A stretch of 64,000 bases of DNA from Argopecten irradians (GCF_041381155.1 NC_091149.1:9688609-9752608); one strand, 5' to 3'; positions 1 through 12,125 are shown, numbered from the stretch's first letter. Numbers and translations: made by a program. The notes: generated from the letters alone by a model not told the origin.

Positions 1-1625
1 CTACATCACTGCAAGCAAACTGTCCCAGGACATTCAGAACATCACTCCTGACCAAATACAATCATAATGCTATGTCACTGAGCAGCAAACTGTCAAGGAC
101 TTCAGACATCACTCCCTGACCAAATACAATCATAATGCTATGTCACTGCAGCAAACTGTCCAGGAATTCAGACAATCAGACTCCTGACCAAATACAATCA
201 TAATGCTACATCACTGCAGCAAACTGTCAAGGACTTCAGACATCACTTTCTGACCAAATACAATCATAATGCTACGTCACTGCAGCAAACTGTCAAGGAT
301 TATCAGACTTCACGTCCTGACCAAATACAATCATAATGCTACGTCCCTGCAGCAGCAAACTGTCCAGGACTTCAGACATCACTCCTGACCAAATACAATC
401 ATAATGCTAAGTCACTGCAGCAAACTGTCAAGGATATCAGAACATCACTCCTGACCAAAATACAATCATAATGCTAGTCACTGCAGCAAACTGTCCAGGA
501 CTTCAGACATCACTCCGACCAAATACAATCATAATGCTACGTCACTGCAGCAAATTGTCCAGGACTTCAGACATCACTCCCGACCAAATACAATCATAAT
601 GCTACGTCACTGCAAGCAAACTGTCCAGGACTTCAGACATCACTCCGACCAAATACAATCATAATGCTATGTCACTGCAGCAAACTGTCCAGGACATCAG
701 ACATCACTCCCGACCAAATACAATCATAATGCTACTTCACTGCAGCAAACTGTCTAGGACTTCAGACATCACTCCCGACCAAATACAATCATAATGCTAC
801 ATCACTGCAGCAAACTGTCCAGGACTTCAGACATCACTCCTGATTAAATACAATCATAATGCTACGTCACTGCAGCAAACTGTCCAAGACTTCAGACATC
901 TCTCCTGACCAAATACAGTCATAATGCTACGTCACTGCAGCAAACTATCCAGGATATCAGACATCACTCCCGACCAAATACAATCATAATGCTACGTCAC
1001 TGCAGCATGCTATGTCACTGCAGCAATTAAACTGTCCAGGACTTCAGACATCACTCCTGACCAAATACAATCATAATGCTATGTCACTGCAGCAAACTAT
1101 CCAGGATATCAGACATCACTCCCGACCAAATACAATCATAATGCTACGTCACTGCAGCAAACTGTCAAGGACAACAGACATCACTCCTGACCAAATACAA
1201 TCATAATGCTACGTCACTGCAGCATGCTACGTCACTGCAGCAAACTGTCCAGGACTTCAGACATCACTCCCGACCAAATACAATCATAATGCTATGTCAC
1301 TGCAGCAAACTGTCAAGGACTTCAGACATCACTCCTGACCAAATACAATCATAATGCTATGTCACTGCAGCAAACTGTCCAGGACATCAGACATCACTCC
1401 TGACCAAATACAATCATAATGCTACGTCACTGCAGCAAACTGTCCAGGACATCAGACTATCACTCCCTGACCAAATACAAATCATAATGCTTATGTCACT
1501 AGCAGCAAACAGTTCCAGGACTTCAGACATCACTCCCGACCAAATACAATCATAATGCTATGTCACTGTAGCAAACTGTCCAGGACATCAGACATCACTC
1601 CCGACCAAATACAATCATATGTCAC
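1..1625. repeat. 65-bp minisatellite, about 25 copies
   Basis: A tandem array of a 65-bp unit begins at the window edge. Each unit contains CAAATACAATCATAATGCTA, then CACTGCAGCAAACTGTCC, then AGACATCACTC. Units differ by substitutions and one-base indels, and two short partial units end in GCATGCTA (near 1005 and 1222). The array ends at an ATATGTCACTGAAAC junction. The left end is not seen. Short open frames through it are repeat translations, not genes. Confidence 0.95.
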
Positions 1626-2224
1626 TGAAACATAAAGCCAGCCACATCTTGGTTATCTCCCAAAGAGTGCTTATTGGGTTGAATACGGCATATATGAAAC
1701 CAGCGCCGGCCCGGTGTGTTTATTGGATCAGAAACAGTCTTATACAATACTGTATAGGAAGTGTGTTACACAAATCAATAGACACACAGTGAATGAATGA
1801 GTCAAGTGCATGACACAGGATACTATAGATATATAATGGTAGTCATCACCAACACCCCTAAATACAAGTATGAACTATGCTGATTCTAAGGCTGGAACAG
1901 TACATTATGAAATTATAGGGAAGTATGATTGAAATATACCCAGTGCTTAAATAGATATGCTGTTTATCAATAAGCAGTAATAGAAAAGTAACATAAATAA
2001 TATACATTGGCATGTAAAGAAGCAGGCAAAGCATTACTATTTGATGGTCAGATATGATTTGTCATTTACAAATAAAGTCCTAGAAGTATTGAATTGACAA
2101 CATTTCTGATCTAGTGACAATACAATGCCCCAATCGCTCATACTTGAGGGGATGGAATGAGGAAAGATACCAAACAAAAGAATGAATTAACATGAAAGAC
2201 CTAAATACCTGTTCAATCAAAAGG
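1626..2224. other. Unremarkable AT-rich spacer with one MITE end fragment
   Basis: No gene or tandem structure is visible. At about 1663-1688 the sequence GCTTATTGGGTTGAATACGG matches the right terminus of the inverted-repeat element at 40852-41051, so this is probably a terminal relic of the same family. Confidence 0.5.
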
Positions 2225-2570
2225 GACACAACAAAAATGTCCTTTATAGACAGGTGTCCAGTATACAGAGACAATCTTTATGTAATGGTAAATATTCTTG
2301 TAAATTGTTCCAAATAAGGTTTATGAGTATGTCCTTTATAGACATACAGGTATCCTTTATACAGAGGTGTACTTTTATAGAGGTCCTTTATAGACAGGTA
2401 TCCTTTATACAGAGGTGTACCTTTATAGAGGTCCTTTATACAAGTGTCCTTTATAGACAGGTATCCTTTATACAGAGGTGTCCTTTTATAGAGGTCCTTT
2501 ATGTACAGGTGTCCTTTATAGACAGGAGTCCTCTATACAGAGGTGCCCTAATCATAGCAGGTTTGACTAT
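2225..2570. repeat. Minisatellite of TCCTTTATA / ACAGAGGTG words
   Basis: Alternating words TCCTTTATAGACAGGTGTCC and TCCTTTATACAGAGGTG form a tandem array of 17-18-bp half-units. A second short patch of the same words lies at 3830-3985. The reverse complement closely resembles the array at 9925-10415. The 113-residue open frame across it is a repeat translation. Confidence 0.85.
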
Positions 2571-3535
2571 TTCTCTCGATATGAAATCGGGCTAGGAATC
2601 AGTATGTGATCTGACAGGACACATTATACACCACATCCACCAAATTACAAAAAGACATGTTAACATCTATTGTCTTGTGGGGCGATCCTGAGCCCTGGTT
2701 ATAATTAAGCTATTAAGCTCAGATATAGCAATAAAGACAGAACCAATATGATGGAATCTACCATCCTCACACTGTCTACTCCTATAATCCTTCTCACACT
2801 TAACATTTCACATCCATTACTGTCCATTACGTCACAAGTTCACAATCTTTGCCTAACAATGTGACATAACTAGACAGAAGATCCCTGTGGGACTGAGAAT
2901 CTACACAACAGACTCCATCAGCGGCACATTCCCTGGTGTTGCAGTACAAGTGCGGGGGCTGACATTTGTTTACGACCTTTATAACCCTGGAGAATTGCAC
3001 TGCTACAGGTCTCACATTGGAATTATCCAAATTAAAAATCAACTTGATGCTGCTTCAGCTTAATGAGAAATCTTGTAAAATATTGCTCAATATTTGGTTG
3101 TATTACTTCTAATTCAGAAGATACTGATTAATACATTAAGACTTTGAAAATGACGGACAGAGTGAGAACATATATATGTAAATTTGTATTTCATTCAATA
3201 CTAATCTTGTGGGTTTTTAGACAGTACCAGAATTTAGGACTGGGGTAAACTAAGTTACAATATGGACAGATTCTGGATGAGGGGGAAGTCAGAGTACCAC
3301 AGGAAGACAACCAGTCTCCTGGGCCAACAGAGAGCTCATTGAACCATCAACTAAAATGTCTTTGATATATTAACAATTAACGACTTCTGGAAGGATACTT
3401 TACCACAGGTCCTGCCGGTGAACTGAGCGCATGCCATGCACTCACAGTTAGTGATGAGTTAAAAACTTTGTAATGGTGCTATTTGTTAATTATTATGTGA
3501 AAGATATCAAAATCATTAGCAATCAACTTACTTTT
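2571..3535. other. No supported gene
   Basis: Mixed-composition sequence. A 71-codon minus-strand open frame (2827-3042) includes a cysteine-containing stretch (CQPPHLYCNTRECAADGVCC). It has no recognisable family and no clear donor/acceptor pair, so I do not call it a gene. Confidence 0.4.
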
Positions 3536-3700
3536 AAAGGTTTCTTCTGAATTGGGAGAAAAGAAATAAAGCATTTATATGTTTGACAAAAAACATCTTA
3601 TATTAGATATGAATAACTTGCGTTTTTAAATCTTCTGAATTGGGAGAAAGAAATCAGGCATTATATATTTAGACAAAAGCCATTCTAGTACTGTATAATT
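3536..3700. repeat. Degenerate direct dimer, about 100-bp unit
   Basis: TCTTCTGAATTGGGAGAAA occurs twice, near 3543 and 3632. Each is followed by a similar GCATTTATAT...GACAAAA segment, which makes an old two-copy tandem duplication. Confidence 0.6.
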
Positions 3701-3829
3701 AATGCTTAAATAAAGTTATTCCTAAAATGTAAAGGTGGAAGTGAAAACATGGAGCCACAAATAGAATAAACACTGATCATGAGCTATTAGACTTTAAATT
3801 TTATCTGTTTATATCTAAGGATTCAAACA

Positions 3830-3985
3830 GTCAAAACCTGTCTATAAAGGACACCAAGGAACACAGCAAAAATGTCCTTTATAGACAGGTGCCCTTTATG
3901 CACCAAATGGGGTTGATGGATCTGTCCTTTATAGATAGGTGTCCTTTATATAGAGGTGCCCTTTATAGCAGAATTACAGCCAAAT
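3830..3985. repeat. Short patch of the TCCTTTATA minisatellite family
   Basis: GTCCTTTATAGACAGGTGCC and GTGTCCTTTATATAGAGGTG are the words of the array at 2225-2570. An inverted copy (CTGTCTATAAAGGACACC) lies just before, so the patch is partly palindromic. Confidence 0.7.
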
Positions 3986-4224
3986 TATCACTACAGATCA
4001 CTCTATGTATCACTTAGCCATTCCAGTTACATTGAATCCCACACAAAGTCTGACATAACTCTGACGATCCATACTTGACCTGATTATCAGTATAAGCTGC
4101 CATTGTCTAGATACTTAGCACTTGGGGGATGTGACACAGCTCAGACACAATCTATCACAACTCAGCTTCATCTTAATTATATCACATTCTTGAACATGCA
4201 GTACAAGGCATGGACAAGGCATGG

Positions 4225-4445
4225 ACAAACCATGAATTGGTAGAGGAGGAAAACCAGAGTCTCCTGAGAAAAACCGCTATCCTAATTATATCAAATTCAT
4301 GTACAGTTATTAAGGACAAACCAGGTTCTGCCAGATTAAGAAAGCCAAAGTTCCCTGAGAAAAAACCACTAGCCTACTTATATCAAATTCATGTACATTT
4401 ATTATTGACATACCAGGTTTTGCTGAAGGAGGATCAAATAAGCCA
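4225..4445. repeat. Degenerate direct dimer containing SINE-tail-like words
   Basis: Two diverged copies share CTGAGAAAAACC, TATCAAATTCATGTACA and ACCAGGTT. The words resemble the reverse complement of the SINE body seen at 16750 (GGAGGAAAGCCGGAGTACCC), so this may be an old, internally duplicated SINE relic. That link is inference. Confidence 0.4.
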
Positions 4446-4553
4446 GAGCTCATTATAAGAAATTCTTTTTATTTTTGGCGATTTCATACATCTATATGCA
4501 GTTCTAAGTCATTTCTATAACCAGAATAAATATATTTGAAAAATAGACGGTTA

Positions 4554-5720
4554 TGCTAGGTTAACACTATGTTCCCAGCGATCACGGTAGCCCCGTTTGC
4601 CCGAAATGTGGTGCTCCGTGGAGTTTTGGCTATTTTTGTCTCTGTATTCAAGTTGAGCTAGGTCTTGTGAAGTTTTGCCACCGTCTTTTATGGATTACGT
4701 CATGGACCGTGGATATACGGGAAAGTGCTGTTCCGGGAGGTTAAAGGTACACTACGGCTTTAGCACGGTCTATCAAGAATACCACTACGTTCTCACTAGG
4801 CCTGTTACGATCTGATGAGGTCTGCCACGTTTTACACTTTTTGATCAAGCTACGATACGTTTTTCATGGTCCGCCAAGGCTTACTAGGGATGAAAGTCTG
4901 ATACCGGGATTTTTTTTTGAAGCAAATGAAACAATATTTATTGCCGAAAATGTCATTTCAAACATATTTTAATTACAAATTATATTTGGTATGAATATAT
5001 AATTATTATAGCCAAGTGTTTTTACGCCAATTTTTTCTGTAATGGTTAATCACTTAATCTGTCTTATGCAAAAATAGCTTTTGTATAATTTGATGGTTTT
5101 AATGTGTTTGATAATGACTATTTCTATTTAATAATACAAATAATCCATGAAGTAGCAAATATGTACCAGGCCAGGCAATGATACTTTATCAGATATTGGT
5201 TGCAACGTAAGACCGTAATAAGACGTAACATGCCGTATCATGTCGGGCTTTCAATCGCTACAAGCCGTGATGTGCCTTGACAGAACGTATCGAAACGGTT
5301 ATCATCCACCTTGGCTTGCCCTCAAAACCTTGACAAACCTTGAACAAAACGGCACAAAACGTGCAGCCAATCTGCATCAACCATGATAAAACATGGAAAA
5401 AAACGCAACAGAACGTCACAAAACTTGAAATCACCGTTAGATTCCGGAAAACGTGCTTGCTGCCCGTTCCACCACGGACCGTCTGGAAGTTTTGTTACGG
5501 CCTCGCACGCATTGTTACGTTTTGTTACGTCAATCCCGTTTTATGACATCCTGTGGCGTTTACCATCTGTACCGTGACTGCCGTGGCAAATTTTTTGACA
5601 GTTTAAAAATCTGGCACGGCATCCACGGTAATCACGACCGCTCACGTTTGTCTATCACGTTTTGTCCACGGCCCGAAACGGGGCTGCCGTGGCCGCCGGG
5701 AACATAGTGTAAACCTAGCA
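4554..5720. mobile_element. Foldback-like nonautonomous DNA transposon, 1.17 kb
   Basis: The left end TGCTAGGTTAACACTATGTT and the reverse complement of the right end, TGCTAGGTTTACACTATGTT, match almost perfectly. The inverted repeat continues with lower identity for about 50 bp (CCCCGTTT cores). TA dinucleotides flank both ends (4552-4553 and 5721-5722) and are a candidate target duplication. Both GC-richer arms (about 4554-4905 and 5195-5720) are full of degenerate ACGTTTTG and CCACGG words around an AT-rich centre, as in foldback elements. No transposase frame is visible; the 60-84-codon open frames inside are repeat translations. The superfamily is not assigned. Confidence 0.75.
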
Positions 5721-6299
5721 TAAGCTAGTTGTCAATCAAACCACACTGGGTACATGCATTGTGAATGCTCCGACATTGAATTATAGGTTACAAGTGCATG
5801 TGCGAGCACGATCGAGGCGTGGTAAAACACAGCCTGGCAGTTAATTTTACCATACTGAGAGAAATCTATATATCAGAGGTGTGGTTGTCTGTAAATATTG
5901 TTTGAGATTTCCAGTCAACTTGTTCTATAGCGTATATCTGTTGACACAGCTCCATCAGCTAGCTATGATAAACAGGAGCTCCACTTACAGAACAGTCATT
6001 GATTCAATAACATATAGCATTAATAGTTATTCCCAAATCTGCTACTCAATAAAGCAAATTTGTTTTCATTTAGGAAATAAATTTTTCTTTCTGGTCAATA
6101 AAATCTGGCTGTGGAATCATTAAAATTCTGTATGAGGATTAACATCGACCAATTATTGGATGATATCATCTAAAAGATTATGACATGCAGTGATATATCT
6201 CCTCTAATAATTAAATCACCTCCTTCAAAATGGATTGTCTCCCTTGACAGTTGATTATCTCCCTTTACATATAACGAGCAACACACTTATATCCATTAA
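5721..6299. other. No supported gene
   Basis: AT-rich spacer. Two TCTCCCTT words near 6238 and 6257 resemble the terminal motif of the palindromic MITE family at 6873, 38813 and 39799, and may be relics. Confidence 0.4.
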
Positions 6300-6693
6300 A
6301 GGCCCACTACCTTTCCGAAACGGCTTTTAATTTTTAAATTGGGAATGTAAAATGAAATTGATAATTTTTAAGAGTCATAATTACATTATTAATTAACCGT
6401 TATAAGTACACTTACCATCACCTTTCTAACAATTTAATTTAAATAAATTAAAAGCTAAATTTCATAACGCCCGTCGTTTTATGTTTCCTGCCATCGTTCT
6501 AATTACCGCGTGTCGTTTGATTATCACTGTGCGACAAAACAGCAAAATGAATCTTCACTGTTAATACTTTACGCAGGGAATCTTGCATTTGGTCAGCTTT
6601 ATTACATCCTCTTAGGCAATTGATATACATTTTCGCATAGCATTGTTGTTTTTAAGAAACTTTTAATTTCTGTTTTGCTAAGGTAAAGGGTCT
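6300..6693. mobile_element. Candidate TTAA-flanked MITE, 394 bp
   Basis: TTAA lies at 6296-6299 and at 6694-6697. The termini are imperfect inverted repeats: AGGCCCACTACCTTTCC against AGACCCTTTACCTTAGC. The interior is AT-rich and noncoding. TTAA target duplications are typical of piggyBac and Kolobok-type elements; which one applies cannot be told from the ends alone. Confidence 0.55.
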
Positions 6694-6872
6694 TTAAACT
6701 AAATGTTCAAATACAATTAAATTTTTATATTTGATCTTATACATGATAGAACCAATTTCTGCAATTACGTTTCTATATAAATGTCAAGCCACAGTCACAA
6801 TATATTTCAGAGTAAATGGCTAACTTAATGCATAATCTGATTGTCATACTGAACTTATCTCAATCCTTATTC

Positions 6873-7058
6873 ATTCCGTCTTTGCATATTATAGAGTAAT
6901 CTCCCTTGCCTTAGGTATCCATCGTGACATCATTAGTTTGTGAGCAAAATTCACCTCATGTCCTCATGAATGAATGATGTTATGCTCATAAACACATGAT
7001 GTCGTAATCGATACCTACCCGCAAGGGCAGATAACTCTAATATACAGATGTAGAATAC
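6873..7058. mobile_element. Palindromic MITE, family with TATCTCCCTTG termini (copy 1)
   Basis: The two halves are inverted repeats of about 60 bp. TTTGCATATTATAGAGTAAT and CTCCCTTGCC on the left correspond to GGGCAGATAACTCTAATATA on the right, followed inward by TAGGTATC / GATACCTA. Three further copies with the same ends occur at about 24875, 38813 and 39799. There is no coding capacity. Confidence 0.75.
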
Positions 7059-7083
7059 CTCAAATCAGAGAAGAAGAACTTAC

Positions 7084-7152
7084 CAATGAAATAGATGAAG
7101 AGCTGTCGAGTAGATTGTATTGGTCCTGTGACTGTATCTTCACAGCTACCAT
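7084..7152 (-). CDS. Candidate alternative first exon of a calcium channel beta subunit gene
   Basis: On the minus strand an ATG opens a 23-codon frame that starts MVAVKIQSQDQ and ends SSISL, followed directly by the donor GTAAGTTC. It ends in phase 0, as do the CACNB exon at 39278-39355 and the candidates at 25799 and 29076. In vertebrate CACNB genes several unrelated short first exons splice in phase 0 to the GSADSYTSRP exon, and this exon would suit that role. The next exon is not in the window, so membership is inferred from strand, phase and position. It could also be the first exon of another gene or a chance frame beside a donor-like site. Confidence 0.4.
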
Positions 7153-8724
7153 AGTATACACATGAGTCCCGCTCCAAACCCTCTACACCCTAGCAACACC
7201 TCATCTAAACGTTGTTACACGACAGAAAACACTACTTCTCTAAAATGTCTCAGTAAACTTTGAACACACTCAAGTATCAGATCTTGATCATTCAGTTCAT
7301 TTATCTGACACTTAAGTTTTACAGAACTGTCTGTTTTTTAATGGTCTTCTTTTTCTTCTTCTGTTTTTTGTAAATCTAACCTAAAATCGAAATTACAGGA
7401 AATAGACAATCTCGAATCAGACCCTTCCACAATGCTGATAATTAATATCGAGTGCTTTTCTAATGCTTTTCACAGGCAGTTAACATTCCAATGGTGATTT
7501 TGCAATATGTCATGAACCCACAGACATTCACACTCGTGTCCAGGTAAAAATCAATTGTCCATTAGTTGACATTCAGTTGCAACGCTTCACCGTTAGCAGG
7601 CTGACACGATCCTCACTGTTTACAAATCTGCTGTCTCGCCCAGCACAGATTAACACTGCTGATTCAGCAAACCCACCGAGATTTTACCTATTTGTGAAGC
7701 AATCCTTTGACCGAGACTTTACCAATTTGTGAAGCGATTCAACCAAAACTTTACCTATTTATGTGGTTAAAACGTTCTTGACGTTTCCTTCATTTCAAGC
7801 TATAACTACACTAAGCAGTCTACATGTACTACTAAGTACAGCCCGAAGGTTTATCAGTGTTAATAACTAACAGGTAGAGCCCTCCCGAGATATTCCTCAA
7901 AATCTCTGAGGAAATCTCTGACTCTATCTAACACCCTGGGGCATCAGATATCACCTTATATCCAGTAATTAGCTATGATAAAGCCAAAACTGACCAAGCA
8001 AGGCCAAAGTGACTTCACCAGTGTCTTTGATTTTGTCCAGTTAGACAAATCAGCTGCCCAGTGTTTTCTGACACTTAAGTGTAAATCTCTGGTATAGTAT
8101 TAGAGTCAGTAAGACAACATTGAGTTGACCACAGAGTCTACAGGCGTCTTCAGGTGATGATCCTATAGCTTTAGGCTGCTGTCTGCTTGCTGTATACACA
8201 GAAACATAACAGACTATAGTGAAACACACGGTGGGTCAATCCAACCCAAATCCAGTACACACTCCCCTGAAACTAGACCAAAACGCAGGCAATCCAAACA
8301 CAATCCAAACACAATCTGTCCTCACAGCTTTGTATTTCCACGGGAGAAGGAGAGACTGTTGTAAAGATCACAGACGACTCAGATCTAGACAGCAGACATC
8401 ACCGAGGACGGAGATCTATGCGGTAGACAGCAGATCCAACATGGCCGTGGTGACTGCCTAGTGTAACACCATACAGAATATGGATCTGCAGTGCTGACAG
8501 AGGGAGCTGTGTGGAAGGCCGAGTTAACTGGGCTGCCAGCTAAACATCAGGACTAGCAAGCTATGCTGGCTCAGATCAATACTGTACACGTGCCCAGGGA
8601 CAACACTCATATATTTCTAATTATTTTCCAGAAATCAATAAGGCCTAGTGAATTACACCAAAAAGTTAGAACTGCACAGCTAGCTTGGTTTATATCAGTT
8701 CAGTTACTTCCTGTTTCAACTACA
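7153..8724. other. No supported gene; possible upstream region of the exon at 7084
   Basis: Noncoding-looking sequence. The part at 8300-8530 is somewhat richer in G and C. The 80-codon plus-strand frame at 8219-8461 has no recognisable similarity and no splice context. If the exon at 7084-7152 is real, its promoter would lie here, but I see no convincing core promoter. Confidence 0.4.
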
Positions 8725-9245
8725 TGTGTTCACAGGTGCTCAGCTGGGCAGACACCGGTGCTTAATTGAGGCAGACAGATGAAAGACACATGTGCTTAAT
8801 TTGAGACATATACAGATGCTCAGCTGGGCAGACACCTATGTGCTTAATTCAGGCAGACAGATGAAAGACACATATGCTTAATTTGAGACACATACAGGTG
8901 CTCAGCTGGGCAGACACCGTTGCTTAATTCAGGCAGACAGATGAAAGACACATGTGCTTAATTTGTGACACATACAAGTGCTACCTTAAGTTGAGGACAG
9001 ACACAAGAGATAATTGGGGTAGACATATGAAAGACACATTTGCTTAATCTGAGACACATACAGGTTGCTTCATTTGGGAATTCAGGGGACACGCATGTGC
9101 TGAAGGGACATATAGGCAGGTGCTTAATTTTGGGGACACACATGTGCTAAAGGGACACAGACAGGTGCTTAATTCTGGGGACACACATGTGCTTAATTGG
9201 GGATATAGACAGGTGCTAAATTAGGGCCACACACAGGTAGTACCA
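8725..9245. repeat. 82-bp minisatellite grading into 25-bp repeats
   Basis: Three copies of an approximately 82-bp unit share GTGCTCAGCTGGGCAGACAC, GGCAGACAGATGAAAGACAC and TGCTTAATTTGAGACA. They are followed by degenerate shorter units built from ACACATGTGCTTAATT. The shorter words are contained within the larger unit. Confidence 0.8.
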
Positions 9246-9655
9246 CCTGGAGACCTCACAAGTACTAAATTGGAGTTGATTTGTTTGCTATTCTTTTACA
9301 TCCTATTAACAGCTGTGGTTAAAGAAAATACGAAGCTGCTGAGGAAAACATAAGGAGGCAAGGACTGATCATCAAACTGGTGACCCCTTATAGAATTACT
9401 TTAATATGGAATGTGGAGATTCCTTATTGATCAATTCATTAAGAAGTTTGCTGAAAAACCATTGATTGAAGCTGCTTTTCAAATTAAAGTTTTGAGACCA
9501 TCAAATAGGTTACAGCTGCCATATAGTATGATTTAACTTGAAACATTTCAACTGTTATTGCACATCTCAACATCCAAGGCATCAACCTTTTATTTTCAAA
9601 ATGTATATTAATACATATCCTATCCAGGTGTTGGGCCTGGAACAGCGGTCAGTCA

Positions 9656-9845
9656 TTTACTCATTCATCTCTGAAGACACATGTAGACTAATCTAAATCA
9701 AAGAGTAGACCAGTCCATTATGTAATTTCAGGGGCGAAAGATTTCTTTTTCCCAATTTTGTTAACTCATTCATCCCTGAAGACATATGTAGACTATTCTA
9801 AATCAAAGACTAGACCAGTCCATTATGAGATTTCATGGTAAGGAA
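9656..9845. repeat. 111-bp direct dimer
   Basis: ACTCATTCATCTCTGAAGAC and ACTCATTCATCCCTGAAGAC start two copies of a segment that ends CCAGTCCATTATG, about 111 bp apart. It was preceded (9285-9330) by CATCCTATTAACAGC, a fragment of the interspersed repeat seen at 50890. Confidence 0.75.
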
Positions 9846-9924
9846 ATGAAAGGCACATGCATTTTTGTGTACAAGGAATTTTGAAAAATCAGAAATTATA
9901 TTTATAATATATACAGTATACAGA

Positions 9925-10415
9925 AAACCTGTTTTAGAGACCACCTCTGTATAAAGACCACCTCTTTATAAAGACCACCTGTTTTAGAGACCACCTCTTT
10001 ATAAAGACCACCTCTTTATACAGACCATCTCTGTATAAAAACCACCTCTTCATACAGACCACCTGTTTTAAGGATCACCTCTGTATAAAGACCACATCTG
10101 TATAAAGACCACCTCTGTATAAAGACTACCTCTGTATAAAGACCATATCTGTATAAAAACCACCTTTGTATAAAGACCACCAGTTTTAGAGACCACTTCT
10201 TTATAAAGACCACCTGTTTTAGAGACCACCTCTGTATAAAGACCACCAGTTTTAGGGACCATCTCTTTATAAAGACCACCAGTTTTAGGGACCACCTCTT
10301 TATAAAGACCACCAGTTTTAGGGACCACCTCTTTATAAAGACCACCAGTTTTAGGGACCACCTCTTTATAAAGACCACCAGTTTTAGGGACCACCTCTTT
10401 ATAAAGACCACCTGT
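9925..10415. repeat. Minisatellite of GACCACCTCTTTATAAA words, 33-bp higher unit at the right
   Basis: Words of 16-18 bp (GACCACCTCTGTATAAA and GACCACCTGTTTTAGA) are tandemly arrayed. From about 10230 they are fixed into a regular 33-bp unit (GACCACCAGTTTTAGGGACC plus ACCTCTTTATAAA). Because 33 is a multiple of three, all frames stay open, which gives the long minus-strand frames here; they are not genes. The reverse complement is related to the array at 2225-2570. Confidence 0.9.
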
Positions 10416-11694
10416 TTAATAAGTTAAATATTCTAGGATCCAAAATAACCAATTTCAACACAAATCAACATATAAATACAAAGACGTCATGGCAATAACG
10501 ACCTGTTTTGCTCTGGCCATTAGATTATATTATAGAGTGGAAATTTGTCTTTTTGGGCATTCATTAAATCTTCACAAAACCTATATCCATACATGAACTG
10601 ATATGACCAAGTGAGAATATCACATACCAGGTATAATATTACTATAGAACAGCTCAGAAATGATCATATCAACAACAGTTTTAGGCTGTTTGTGTGAAAA
10701 AATGTACTCATAAAAATATATCTATATTTACTACGGCATCGATTTTGGATTGTTCAACATTTTTTTTCAATAATTTTGCTTCAAAATTTTGCAGCTCTAG
10801 CAAAATCATGTTCAGCTGCAAGACAAAAAGACATTCTGATACCACTGAGGATCACTCATCGTGTACATGTTCTAGGCAAAGTTTGAAGATTTTAGTTTAG
10901 TCAAAACCTATCTGAAATGGATTAATTATTCTTCTATATGTCTTGACTAGCAGACTCATATACATACAGACTACTATCACATCAGTTGGGTAAATGTACC
11001 ATCAATTCTTTCCTAACACAACACTCTATATTATGTATTGAATTAAGCTTCGATTTCAGGAAATAGAAGTGCAGACTTAAGTTATAATTTTCTCATTATG
11101 TAAATTCTATGAATTTTTTTTTACTTAAAGCTTGTTTTAAGAAACCAGGTCCAGACCTCTTTTAACAATGAACAATTGTTTAAACTAAAACTTCTTTTAA
11201 CAAAGCGTAACAATTAAATTCAACACAATTCTTTAAAAGTAAAATATCTAAAAAGAATGGTATTGTCTCATTTTCTCTATTTGAAAACACCATAGGACTT
11301 GTTTTCATTTTCAATACTTGTGCATTCATCATAGGCAAGGGAAAATATGTACTGAGCAGGAGATCAAACAATATAACAGATTTCATGCTGCAATATTGAC
11401 TATAGTGGACTGTTCATTCATAAACTTATTTTATGTTTTAAAAGCTCCAAGTTCAAAGAAGAGGAAGTTGTGGTGCTCACAACCCAAAGACAATTGCCAT
11501 CTGTATAACTGTTAAATTTTGCCTGTGGATTCTTTCAGTTATTTTGCTATTTTCACTGAAATTAGAGAATTTACCTACCAGCGAAATATTAAGAAATTGA
11601 TTGACAAATCTAAGAACAACAATATCAAGAAATATTGGAATGAGTGAACCACGAAAATTAACCTGTTGACACACGAAAATATCATTTCTCCTGG
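10416..11694. other. No supported gene
   Basis: AT-rich sequence with only short, unrecognised open frames on both strands and no convincing exon boundaries. Confidence 0.5.
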
Positions 11695-12125
11695 CTTGGT
11701 CTAACATCCTATTAACAGTCATCAGGGTCATCATTTAGGGACACCCTCGCCTGTATGCAGTATGTGCATTGTGTGTGAATATTTGTATGTTTTGGTTCGA
11801 GGCTGCAGTATATTTGTGTTGTGTCTTTTTGCGAAAGTGGAAACTTTTGCCCATATTTCAGAGCACAACCTGATCGCCTGTACTAATGTGGTGTGTACAC
11901 TGCAGTACGTACAACAGATTGGTGACAAAAAGAGCAATTACCACTAAAGAGTCTATATCACTGAGACCTGATAGAACTTTGCGAAGTCGTCCCATCCTCT
12001 GTGCTTGGACATCATACACTATACAGAACACTGGCCGGGGTGACGACACATCGGAATCTACCCATCTCACTACATCTAACACACCAGTGCTACTTCTCAA
12101 AGATCCGGCAGCTTCAGCAGACTAT
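11695..12125 (+). mobile_element. Diverged interspersed repeat (SINE-like), same family as 50890-51110
   Basis: CATCCTATTAACAGTCATCA, then GTGCATTGTGTGTG, GGCTGCAGTATATTTGTGTT, GTGGAAACTTTTGCCC and TATATCACTGAGACCTGAT follow the same order as the copy at 50890-51110. The family is noncoding as far as I can see. A 133-codon plus-strand frame (11886-12287) runs from its 3' half into the following minisatellite, and an 80-codon minus-strand frame overlaps it. Neither shows a recognisable domain. Confidence 0.6.

Noticed and set aside
1-1625. CRISPR-like array of regularly spaced repeats
   Set aside because: The whole 65-bp unit is repeated, with no unique spacers, and the context is eukaryotic.
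2827-3042. 71-codon minus-strand frame with a cysteine cluster
   Set aside because: Cysteine spacing fits no domain I know, and no donor follows; tested as the next CACNB exon and does not match.
10016-10411. 131-codon minus-strand frame with VVFIKRWSLKL repeats
   Set aside because: Product of the 33-bp tandem repeat, not a repeat protein gene; a second frame gives an equally long product.
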